Source: Xanthoparmelia taractica
Lineage: Eukaryota; Ascomycota; Lecanoromycetes; Lecanorales; Parmeliaceae
DNA: 22,074 nt
Direction: 5' to 3'
NCBI GenBank assembly: GCA_033085395.1
Contig: JANQBS010000452.1
Coordinates: forward strand, 1 to 22,074
Under the pieces are notes generated by a model, which made no database searches, was not told where the DNA came from, and was given only the letters and a program-made list of their open reading frames with translations. Shown here one piece after another: positions 9,601 to 19,133 of this stretch. A program made the translations under genes and the position numbers. How positions within the stretch are numbered: the stretch's first letter is position 1; the number at the start of each line of letters is the position of its first letter.

Positions 9601-11679
9601 AAAGCGATCCAAAGTCTAGAAGGTGCCATTGGTGCCAACGCCTTCAGATCCTATGACTACGTTGAGGCAGGCGAATCCTTGACGACGAACAACCCGGGCC
9701 TGCAGCAACAGCAAAACCTACTAAACGCGAGAGCTCATCTACTGCTGGCAAAATGGATCGACAGAGCAGGACAAACCCAATCCGATTTGATCATCCATCA
9801 GTACAACAGAGCTGCCGAGTTTCATAACAGATGGGAGAAGGGTCACTACTATCTTGGGAAGCATTACAACAAGCTTCTGGAGTCCGAGAAAGCTAAACCA
9901 CCTGGGAAACAGGCTCAGACGTTTATACAGGGAGAGACGGCCAAGTTAGTTATCGAAAACTATCTCCGATCGCTAGCCTTCGGAGCCAAGTACATATACC
10001 AGACTATGCCAAGGATTCTGACGCTATGGTTAGACTTGGGCTTCGAAAGCGAAAAGTCTTTGGATCCAGAGTACGGAAACGACGAAACTTTCAGACGCCA
10101 CACTATGGCACAACGAAAAAAACTCCTCGGAGCCTGCAATTCTCAGATCCGGAAATATGTCGACCGCTTACCGGCATTTGCTTGGTATACTGCACTGTCC
10201 CAGATTTTGGCTCGGATATGTCATAGCAATCAAGCTGTTTACAATCTCCTTGTTGAAATTGTGACCAAAGTCGTAGTTCAACACACGGCACAAGCACTTT
10301 GGACTTTGCTAGCGGTTGTGAAGTCATTTTCCAAAGATAGAGCGAGCAGGGGAATGGCTTGCCTGACGAGGATAGTGGAGAACGCCAAAAGATCCAAGAT
10401 AGACTCTACTGGAATAGAACTAAAGACGTTGGTCACTCAGGGGCAGAAACTGACCGACCAGCTACTGCACGTTTGCGAGTGCAATATTCCTAACAAGCCT
10501 ACGATGGTCAGTCTGAGTAAGGACCTCGGCTTCAACCACAAAACGGCTTCCTCTAAGCTCGCAATACCACTCGAGTCATCTTTGACTGCCAGTCTTCCGA
10601 CGAATGATGGTATGGTCATGAGGACTCATAAGGCCTTTAACAGCAAAGACTACGTTCACATATCATCATTCCTGGATGAAGTGATAGTTTTGAATTCTCT
10701 TCAACGACCGAGAAAGATCAGTATCCGGGGCTCGGATGGCCATGTCTACGCTCTTCTTTGCAAACCGAAAGATGATCTTCGCAAGGATCAACGTTTGATG
10801 GAATTCAACGCCATGATAAACCGCTCTCTGAAGAAGGACGCTGAATCCAGCAAACGCCGGCTTTACATTAAAACGTACGCCGTAACGCCATTAAATGAAG
10901 AGTGCGGTCTGATTGAGTGGGTAGACAATCTCAAGACTCTACGCGAGATTCTCTCAAGTAGCTACAAGCAAAAGAACGTGCCGATCAACTACGGCGATTT
11001 GCGCAACCTACTCAACGAATCAATCATGACCCCTGCCAAGCTTTCAATCTTCACGGACAGGATTATAGCCATGTTTCCTCCTGTCTTTCATGAATGGTTC
11101 GTAGAGATGTTTCCCGAGCCTGGGGCATGGTTTGCTGCTCGCTTGCGTTACACGCGTTCATGCGCTGTAATGTCCATTGTCGGACATGTTCTTGGACTCG
11201 GGGATCGCCATGGCGAGAACATATTGTTTGAAGAAAGCAATGGGGGCACCTTTCACGTCGATTTCAATTGTCTCTTTGACAAAGGCCTCACTTTTGAGAA
11301 ACCAGAGCTGGTCCCCTTCCGCCTCACACACAACATGGTAGATGCATTCGGGGCCTATGGTTACGAAGGGCCGTTTCGCAAGTCTTGCGAGCTCACACTT
11401 GGCATCCTCCGTCAGAATGAAGACACGCTAATGACGATACTGGAGACCTTCCTGTATGACCCTACCACTGATTTCATTGGAAAGAAGAAAAAGGCGGTCA
11501 TAGTTGTGCCGGACACGCCGGAGGGGGTGTTGGAGAGTGTGAGGAATAAGGTACGCGGTTTGTTGCCAATGGAAAGTGTACCATTGAGTGTGGAGGGATA
11601 TGTGCAAGCGTTGATCCAGCAGGCAACGGATCCATTCAGATTGGCGAGTATGTATATTGGCTGGTGCGCTTTCTTTTAG
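3661..11679 (+). CDS. mec1: Mec1/ATR/UvsB checkpoint phosphatidylinositol-3-kinase-related protein kinase
   Basis: Eleven exons (3661-4224, 4276-4989, 5043-5350, 5401-5808, 5858-6010, 6059-6680, 6732-6983, 7042-8271, 8319-8850, 8900-9380, 9426-11679) encode 2505 residues, close to other ATR orthologues. Helical HEAT-like sequence fills the N-terminal half. A UME domain lies at about 945-1045, and a FAT domain at about 1480-2060 with TPR-like helices. The kinase domain follows at about 2170-2420, with the candidate ATP lysine K2201 in LLCKPKDD, the catalytic loop GDRHGEN at 2347-2353 and HVDFN with the metal-binding D2367. The FATC domain ends the protein in YIGWCAFF. All catalytic residues are intact. 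It is the apical nuclear kinase that responds to RPA-coated single-stranded DNA with its Ddc2/ATRIP partner, arresting the cycle and protecting forks. An in-frame TAG at 4273 is explained by a 51-nt intron (4225-4275). The intron at 6681-6731 is in frame and could be retained. The start is the first in-frame ATG after a TAA at 3640. Confidence 0.95.
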
Positions 11680-12567
11680 AGCTAAGGTCCGGCAGGACGG
11701 TATCCATGATATACGCAGTGTATCATCCAAACGCAATGCAGAGGAGTTGGACTTTATGGTTAAATAGCTCCGTTGGCCCGGTCCATCTGTTCTCACAACG
11801 ATTAGACATAGAAGCATTTGGATGGCTTCCGTTGCCTGATGGTCATGATTCCATATTTGTGGTTTCTTTCTCAGCCTCGGCTCAGGCAAGCTCGAGGTTT
11901 AAAACACAGAATCTCTCGTGTACTTTGTTTGTATCGTCATGTCACTTCCCTCGCGAGGCTACCGTCCACGTTTAAATGCTCTACCGCGTGCCCATCGCCT
12001 GTCAGTCCCCTATTGTCGTACGAGAGACTAGCGTTCTTTCCAAGTTGACGCCTCCGCTCCTTGGCCATGGTGGCTCTCAGACTCACCGCTGGGCTTGATG
12101 CTCAGATGATCGAGGCTTCAGGTAAAGTCTTCATTTCCGAAGCTTCATCAAGTCTTGATGCCGCTCGCATTAACAGAATCACAGGTCTTCCGAACGGCGA
12201 GCTGACCATGAGTAAAGGCATTTACGCAAGCCATTTCCAACCGATGTAAATCGGGGATGCATGAATGTAATGCGCTTCTTAGCCTCTTTGAATACATGTT
12301 GATCTAAGCGAGATTCAAATGGGCTTTCTCGTCTAGTCGGCTTAATCGCATGGACTAAGCATTGGACGTTGCACAGAAAAGGATAGAAGTTATCTTAGTA
12401 TTCGTTGAAGCCCTGAATGCCCCAGCATCTTCAATAAATTCAGGAGGATGTAGTTTTGGAGTAAAAGGTTGTGTCCGTACTAAAGAGAGCTCAAGGAGAC
12501 CAAACACTCGGTTTTGCAGCGTCAATCTCCGTGTGCGTTTTGTCTATATGTTCTATTCGTTTCTCGC
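11680..12567. other. Convergent intergenic region with no firm gene
   Basis: These 888 nt separate the stop codons of mec1 (+) and erg25 (-). They should contain both 3' untranslated regions. No tRNA, repeat or conserved protein is recognised. The only open frame with a plausible start is 12067-12249 (+), listed separately as doubtful. Confidence 0.5.
12067..12249 (+). CDS. Doubtful small ORF, 60 residues, unknown
   Basis: An ATG in a good context (GGCCATGG) opens a 60-codon frame with balanced composition. It contains LDAARINRITGLPNGELTMS and ends in ASHFQPM. It has no cysteines, no signal peptide and no membrane segment, and I recognise no family. It sits in a long gap between two convergent genes, where a short independent gene or an extended 3' untranslated region are both possible. 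Chance is the leading alternative. Confidence 0.2.
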   Translation: MVALRLTAGLDAQMIEASGKVFISEASSSLDAARINRITGLPNGELTMSKGIYASHFQPM

Positions 12568-13711
12568 TCATCGTACCTTTCTCCCTTCTTTCGCCAGCCG
12601 GCGTTCTCTTCTCTTTTTGGCGGCCTCTGGCCCAGATTCTGTGTCCAATATATAATCCCACCATCTGAAACTGCTCGAATAATTGCCAATGAACTTCTCA
12701 TGATGAACGTCATGGTGCTCTGCGCCAGCCCAGAATGGAAGGAAGTGATGTAAACTCCAGGGGAATTCATACCCGCTGTGCGCGTCGATGGCCTGGAACA
12801 GTCGGCACACAATCCAGATGTACATCGTCAAAATATGGAGGTCGCCGGTGACGGCACACCACAACAATGGAGCGCCTACAGTGCCGAGCCCTAAGATCAT
12901 GACCTCAATGGGCGAAGCGTACTCCGCTGCCAGACCGAAAGGAGCAGAATACTGATGATGAATCTTATGAATGTTCTTATAAAGCGGACCCCAATGAAGC
13001 GCACGATGGGACCAGTAATGCCAAGTGTCCTCCAACACAAAGAACACAGCGATTTGGTATCTGTAAATCGCTTAGTGTTGATTGATTCCGGGTCACAGCG
13101 TAGGCACTTTGCAAGAGGGACCATACAGCATTGTGAGAAGAGAAGGGAACGGTACGCCGGTAGCGAGGCCGACGTACTGGGCCATTGGGTGGAAGAGCCT
13201 AACCAGGTCAATGAGTTCCTAGACACATTGAGAATGGGACTGATACAGCATACCATATTTGAGGCAGCTCAACCGTGAAATGAGAAAGCAGAACCAACTT
13301 GGCGCATTTCCATTGTTCCTGTAGGGTCGGGATTCTTTGCTAGCCAGGCTGTGAGTGGTCAAGATGCCAGGGATAGATGTGCAGGGCAGTGGGGCATACA
13401 TTCTGGATCTTGTATTTGTTGAAGTATGGTATGCGGTCTATGATTGCCCATGGAATCGAGCGGCCAAAATAAATGGTCTCGTGCATAGCGAATGACATAA
13501 TGCCAGTAGCAAGAACATCATTCTGCAGGTAGGCATACCAAGCTGCCCACATGCGCTCGAAAAGGTTTAGGTGGACGTTGTACTTGGATATCTCATCGAA
13601 TTGGGCCCAGTAAGTGTCCGGGGGCGAGGAAAAGAGGAGTGATGTTGAGTTCCTGTTGAAAGGCGTCAGATGAGCGCGTGAGGATTAGGAAGAAGAAGAG
13701 TGAACTCACAT
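12568..13711 (-). CDS. erg25: C-4 methylsterol oxidase Erg25
   Basis: Reading the minus strand, the exons are 13711-13710 (AT of the start codon), 13652-13400, 13339-13254, 13198-13127 and 13060-12568. Introns 13653-13709, 13340-13399, 13199-13253 and 13061-13126 separate them. The product is 301 residues, the normal Erg25 length. It belongs to the fatty acid hydroxylase superfamily: the di-iron histidine boxes are HRALH (156-160), HKIHH (169-173) and HHDVHH (253-258), all intact. It removes the C-4 methyl groups of 4,4-dimethylzymosterol together with Erg26 and Erg27 in the endoplasmic reticulum, an essential ergosterol step. Several hydrophobic stretches fit a multi-span membrane enzyme. 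The start is unusual: ATG is assembled across the first intron (AT^G). In-frame ATGs at 13909 and 13858 would instead add 66 or 49 residues with a hydrophobic segment. The gene is divergent from nca2. Confidence 0.92.
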
Positions 13712-13949
13712 ATCGTGGGGGCTTGCCAAAGTATATGCTGTGTGGAGGATAAGCAAAGGTAGGATAAGCAGCCTGAATGCGTTTGGTAGAAGAGAAAGAG
13801 GGATATGGAAAAATAAGTAATTTGTTGCAGAGGAAAAAAAGTGTAGCGTGTTCCCCATACGATTAGGGGTCCAGGGCAAATGATTTAATGCTGTAACGTA
13901 ATTGGCCAAACATTCTCGGTAAGTAGAAAAGCCGAAAGATTGAACCTGA

Positions 13950-13982
13950 CACCACCTTACACCTTACCTTACTTTACTTTTC
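13950..13982. repeat. CCTTAC-rich tract, left of the MITE
   Basis: This is a low-complexity run of ACCTTAC/CCTTA units ending in TTTACTTTTC. A longer tract of the same kind, with the same TTTACTTTTC ending, lies on the other side of the MITE at 14343-14400. Confidence 0.6.
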
Positions 13983-13995
13983 TTCGGGGATAAGA

Positions 13996-14289
13996 TACGG
14001 AGGGTGGCACAATTAGTCATGGACAGCGCTAGTATGAGCCCTAGCCCTATTTTCGGAAGATAACCCTAGAGTATACGTCCCTAGAATTTTCTCTTAGAAG
14101 CCTAAAGATTAATGTTTAGCGACATCTATAGGGGTCAACAGGGGCGTTGATCCCCGTATAGGTGCATATCCGAATTAGATTATAAGCGCATTGTCTAGGT
14201 AACCACCGTAACCTTCCGGTGGGGGCGTTATCCGAGGTCTTGGCGCAGGACATTAGCGCTGTCCAGGACTAATTGTGCCACCCTCCGTA
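13996..14289. mobile_element. MITE with 36-bp terminal inverted repeats
   Basis: Positions 13996-14031 and the reverse complement of 14254-14289 match at 35 of 36 positions. Each terminus begins TACGGAGGGTGGCACAATTA; the single mismatch is A against C. The element is 294 bp if the terminal TA is counted, or 290 bp flanked by a TA duplication if it is not. It has no coding capacity. A TA target site with long inverted repeats suggests a Tc1/mariner (Fot1/pogo-like) non-autonomous element, which is inference. No longer target duplication is visible. The near-perfect repeats mean that it is young or has escaped RIP. Confidence 0.88.
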
Positions 14290-14342
14290 CTGCGATACTG
14301 CGGTATAGTACCTTAGTCCAAACCGCACACCGTAGTACGCCT

Positions 14343-14400
14343 ACTTTACCTTACCTTACCTTACCACCTTACCTACCTTACACGCTTTGCTTTACTTTTC
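14343..14400. repeat. CCTTA microsatellite-like tract, right of the MITE
   Basis: This tract holds repeated CTTAC units, including three successive CCTTA copies, followed by ACCTACCTTAC and TTTACTTTTC. It is similar in composition and ending to the tract at 13950-13982. Confidence 0.6.
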
Positions 14401-14580
14401 ATGACTTTGCTCAGAGTACTCTTGTGCCAAGATCATATGCGCTCTGAGTCGTTCTTCATATTGAAAGATTGCTGTCCAGCTGCAAGCGGACAATTCTTAC
14501 AGATGGTGTGATGATGTATAAGTATTTTTTATCACGGCAGATGGTGCAAGCTCAACTACAATAATAACAATAACAACAAC

Positions 14581-17037
14581 ATGTCCTTCGTGACGGAGTA
14601 AGTTGAGAATGGCCGTCTAATAGACCAGCAATATCTCTCCTTCACATCTTGCTCTTTCGTTCCCTGCGCTTTTGCACCCCAACAAGTGCCTTTCGTCCTG
14701 ACGGCCCCTTCAACTCAATGCCAACTGACATGCTAAGCCATATTACAGTCATGTCACCAAACTCAATGGCCAGCTTGATGCGCTGCAGCTTCAGAAACAG
14801 CCCTCCATCCCCGCCTCACCCGAGCTTCGTTCCGTCTCTGATAAGGCTCATGAAGCTTCGTATGCTGGCGGAATCTTCGACCCTAGCTCTGAATGGAGTC
14901 GGCTTGTAGAGATACAGGCTGCAATCAAGACGCTTTCCACCGCATCGTCTTCCAGGACCCTGCTTTCCCCTGATTTGATATGCGCCACCCTGAGCCAGAC
15001 GCTCGGAGCTTCCGCCACCAGCAGCGACGAGGCTGGAGTCCATTCGACGCAACTGCAGGAGCTAGAGTGGCTTCTGATCAGCAAGGCTGCTACGCAGACT
15101 TACGGGATAATTCTAGATGCGTTGCTAGAGCAGACGATACCCTTGAGCAACGAGATAGGATACTGGGACCAAGTCTTAGGCTCGTACAGATACGCTGGGT
15201 TGTATACCGTTCAGACGTCACCAATACGTCTTTGGTACTGGGCTAACTATATATTCGGCGACGCTTGGGAGCGGTTACAAAGCGTTCAAAGCTCGGGTGA
15301 CGATGAAGGACAGAAGAGAGTGCTGTCGGTAATAGAACGCTGGAGACACTTCTACGCCTTGGTAAAGGACAGCGTGCGCGATCGCTCGTTGGCGGATATG
15401 CGGTCAGAATTGTGGTCACCCTTGACCATGAGCCGCCTAGAGGCAAGGTCCAAGAGATGTCACCTCAAGAGACTACGTGAAATGAGCGCAAGTGGGCTGG
15501 GAATACTGATGGATGTGGGCATGGTCTTTGACGTCATTGAAGAAGCACCTGTCAGCACCAAATATTCATCCAATAGCAAAGAAGAGTGGCGAAGTGTAGT
15601 CTCAAAAAGTATTTCATTGATGGATATGGTTCTACAGAACATCCATACACTTGAGCTTGGGGCTGGCGAATTTGAGGAGACTGTTTTTACGAGCGTGGAT
15701 GATGATGCCCAGCATTCGCAGCACGACAGCACGGCAAAGCAGTCGCTCACGCGGATTGTACGGCTTGCTGGTCGACTTCAGGAAATATTACGGGTCCACA
15801 TGCCCACTCACATCAGCACTTTTACAGAGTTAGCGTCAGAATACGGAAGGCCTTCTCGCTCAGTTCGCTATTGGCTGCCAGTGTTGACTCTATTTCTCTC
15901 ATCTGGTACTCTCCTCCGCATACTTGTGAAATGGGAAGCAGAGATTATAGTTTGGATTCGCGCATTCGGAACGACATCGATAGACTTCTGGAGCAATTGG
16001 GTTGTGGAACCTACGAAAAAGGTCATTAGGACAATACGCCATGACAAGGACAGCGAGATAGCCATAATGAGTCGGGAAAGTTTGAAAGGCGATAGGGACA
16101 GTCTAGAGCGCATGGTGGTTGATTTTGCACGGGACAATCCCAGCACTGTCACCGGTCTCCCTCTCAGCGATGCAGAGATTTCAGTGATAAGAGCTAAAGT
16201 TAGGGAGGGGGATTTGACGCCAGTGCTAAGAGCATATGAGGTATGCTCTTTCCAGTACAGTGTTTTCCTACTAAGAATTCGTCCTGCGCGGTCAGACAGC
16301 TTTCGGGAGTCGGGGGAGGGCTTATTTCCACTTTGATGCTTCCCCACGCTTGTTTTCCGAGTCGGCCTTTTGTCCTACGCAGCGTAAGCTGACCCGGAAA
16401 TGCGCATTAGAAAGACCTTCGGAAACCCTTCATCGGAACAATCAAAGGCGATCTCATTCGCGCTCTTCTCATTCAAGTTCAAAAGACTAAGGTCGATGTC
16501 GAGCTTGCGGTCAGCGGCATCGATGCTCTCCTCAAGAGCCAAGAACTAGTGTTCGGGTAAAAGCCCCCAATCCAGGCTAGATGCAGAATTTGGCAGTACT
16601 CACGAATCCAACAGTTTTGTAGGACTATCTCCAGGACTTTTGGTGTCTCTCTCTGTGTCTCGCTGGCTCGGAGATCGTTTTGCCGGACGGAGGGGTAAAG
16701 TACAGGGTAGAAAGCAGGGCAGCATGATTCGAATACTGAGGTCAGTGCTGAGCTCTGTATCACTCTATATCGTGGTAAACTCGGCTGCAGGAATATTGAT
16801 CGGATCCTAAGCGATTCGACAACATCTGAAAGTGGAATGTTATCTTATAAAGACCACGGCATGCTATTGTGTGAAGTTCACATTTTTCGCCAAAAGGCTC
16901 AGCGCATCCTTCCTAGTAAGATCTACAACGAACTTCTTGAGGAAGTGAACGACCTTGTTGATCTGCGAACTGGAGTTGAACGGCAGACGCGGGTCGTTGA
17001 AAGGATCCGGTGGGCATATTCAAAATGGTTCGGATAA
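14581..17037 (+). CDS. nca2: Nuclear control of ATPase protein 2 (Nca2)
   Basis: Five exons (14581-14597, 14749-16240, 16411-16556, 16615-16740, 16791-17037) give 675 residues. The conserved NCA2 C-terminal region is clear after splicing: KDLRKPFIGTIKGDLIRALL, then VDVELAVSGIDALLKSQELV (about 504-552). FVGLSPGLLVSL (about 553-571) follows as a probable membrane helix, and the end carries DLVDLRTGVERQ. An earlier hydrophobic segment at about 381-401 (WLPVLTLFLSSGTLLRILV) is a second likely helix. In yeast, Nca2 is a mitochondrial protein needed with Nca3 for proper expression of the mtDNA-encoded ATP synthase subunits Atp6 and Atp8. The first coding exon is only 17 nt. The first two introns (151 and 170 nt) are about three times longer than others in the window. 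The donor GTAAGT at 14598 and acceptor TTACAG at 14748 support the start; the ATG lies just after a CAA-rich leader. Confidence 0.92.
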
Positions 17038-17527
17038 AAGTACGGTGCATGAGCGTTGATCAATAGCATAGTTCTGGTACTATGTTTCACTTGAATTGTC
17101 TGTGATACCATTCGTTACTCGAGGAGGATGATAGTTTATGCAAGTAGACCTGGTTGTATTTGAAGCACTTGAAGCTGAGCGCCATCAAATTGTTGAAGAA
17201 AAATTACGGCTAGTTACTCCGTAGTCATTTAGGGTACTGTCATTTAGACGCCGAAACAAAGTACAGGTTGCAGCCGAATCAAAGATAAACGGGTTACCCA
17301 ACTCGTCAGTCATCTTTTCTACCACCTCACTACTGTTGTACTCATCTCGAGCGCCGTCCGTTTACCTGTTGTGCCACTGCGCGTAATTAAGCATTGAACA
17401 GAGACAACGATCGTGTATGCCACGAACACAGAAATATTTACTGGTCTACCGCCATTGTTGCACAGGCAAGGGAAGTAGAGCTGCCTAGAGCATATACATT
17501 CCCTAGCATCTTCTTAACTGGTCAAAC
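17038..17527. other. Intergenic region between nca2 and sec4
   Basis: These 490 nt run tandemly from the nca2 stop to the sec4 ATG and should hold the nca2 3' untranslated region and the sec4 promoter and leader. I see no additional ORF, tRNA or repeat in it. Confidence 0.5.
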
Positions 17528-18264
17528 ATGGCTGGCACTCGAAATTATGACTTTCTTGTAAGTCATAAGTGGCCTAGATCCCTCATCCAGGACTGAAAGC
17601 AAAGCACAGCACTGACAGCCTCCAGATCAAGCTCCTCCTCATTGGCGACTCAGGTGTTGGGAAATCATGCTGTCTCCTTCGCTTCAGTGAAGACTCATTC
17701 ACACCATCCTTCATCACTACCATAGGAATTGATTTTAAAATTCGTACAATTGAGTTGGACGGCAAGAGGGTGAAGCTACAGATATGGGACACAGCGGGAC
17801 AAGAAAGGTTCAGGACCATCACAACTGCATACTATAGAGGTGCAATGGGCATATTGCTGGTGTATGATGTTACGGATGAGCGGTCATTCAACAGTAGGAT
17901 GTCTGGGTCCACATTCCGAAAAGCATGCTGACACATGTCAGACATCCGGACCTGGTTCTCTAATGTCGAGCAACACGCGACTGAGGGCGTAAACAAGATC
18001 TTGATTGGGAACAAATGCGATTGGGAAGAGAAGAGAGTGGTGCCGGTAGAGAGAGGACAGCAATTAGCAGATGAGCTGGGCATACCGTTCATGGAGGTTT
18101 CGGCAAAGAGCAATATCAACGTGGAGAAGGCGTTCTACAGCCTCGCCGCGGATATCAAGAAGAGAATTATCGATACCTCGAAAACAGATCAGGTGCCTGC
18201 ACAGAGTGTCAATGTCTCGGATCAGAACAACAGCGTAGGCTCGATGGGTGGAAAATGCTGTTGA
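17528..18264 (+). CDS. sec4: Sec4/SrgA (Rab8-like) secretory GTPase
   Basis: Three exons (17528-17557, 17626-17893, 17942-18264) give 206 residues, the usual Rab length. Every GTPase motif is intact: P-loop GDSGVGKS, the switch I region with TTIGIDF, switch II WDTAGQERFRT, the base-recognition NKCD and the SAK loop. The protein ends in GGKCC, a double-cysteine geranylgeranylation signal. The N-terminal NYDFLIKLLLIG sequence and the IRTWFSNVEQHA helix identify the Sec4/SrgA branch rather than Ypt1. It directs post-Golgi vesicles to the exocyst at growing hyphal tips. The first exon is only 10 codons, as is common for fungal Rab genes. The second intron (17894-17941, 48 nt) splits an asparagine codon and restores the conserved SFNNIRTW sequence. 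Confidence 0.96.
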
Positions 18265-19133
18265 AGGTTGAGAGCTTGCGATTGTAGTCAAGGGCACGTT
18301 CTCTTATAACGCTAGCGTTCGATTATCTTGTGCAGAGATCGTTGTACGGTGTAAAGGTTTTGGGTCTGAATCGGTTTCTTCAATGTCGGGTATTCCCCAG
18401 CACATCCGGCATCGAATCTTCAGTTATCATCCACGAGTATGCTTAGATGACAGAGATCGTTACACGTTAATCAAAAATGTCGTACCTACTCTTGGGTAGT
18501 TGGTCTGTGGGCTAGGTTACAAGTATTATACGTAAACACACACAACATAAGCCGTCAGCGGAGAACGGATGTCGTGGGTGCCTTTATTATGGGTTTCAGT
18601 GGGGAGGATATACGCTTTGGCAGTAAAGCATAGCCAGTCAGCAATGCATGCGAGCAATCCCTAGTGGTAGACTCTCATTGCGAAAGGGAGTGATTGTCCC
18701 TAAACCGTACACTGTAGTACTGGCAAGATGGAACTCAAAGACTTTGAATGAAATCTCCCAGTCGCCCAGTACTTGTACTAGAATCTCAACATAGTCAATC
18801 CATTCTAGATGACTGGCTACAATTTCAATTGAGATACCAAGAGATCATTTCTCAGCCTCTGAAGTCCCGACAGCAAGTCCATTCTGTGGAGAATGTATGA
18901 GCTCCAGAATAGGCCCTTGGCACACTTAGAGTAATCTTCCCCCACATGCATGAGTTTGACGTACGTTTCTTTTCCTCGCCCAATGGAGCATTATGCTAGA
19001 TATCCTCCATACCTAGTTTGAGACCTGAGCCTCGAGTATTGCCCGTCGTGCCCCTGGAATAACGTCTCTAATGCAGGGTCATCCTTCTATAGCACCCAAA
19101 TTGATCTAACCCACGGGACTCAAACCCAGCACA
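18265..19133. other. Convergent intergenic region
   Basis: These 869 nt lie between the stop codons of sec4 (+) and the RNPS1-like gene (-). They probably contain both 3' untranslated regions. No ORF of note, tRNA or structured RNA was recognised. A 19-bp word at 18702-18720 repeats one at 14320-14338 with two C/T differences. Confidence 0.5.

Larger units (their letters stand above)
13712..14580. promoter_or_regulatory. Divergent erg25/nca2 promoter region carrying a MITE
   Basis: These 869 nt lie between two outward-facing genes. On the minus strand the part next to erg25 is pyrimidine-rich, typical of a fungal 5' untranslated region. The central third is occupied by a MITE (13996-14289), flanked on both sides by CCTTAC-rich tracts. 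Just before the nca2 ATG is an A-rich leader of CAA/TAA triplets. Confidence 0.55.

Noticed and set aside
11428..11889. Minus-strand 153-codon ORF
   Set aside because: Most of it is antisense to the kinase C-terminus and FATC; the remainder has no recognisable features.
15868..16347. Minus-strand 159-codon ORF
   Set aside because: It is a shadow of the long nca2 exon and has low-complexity, arginine/serine-rich composition typical of antisense frames.
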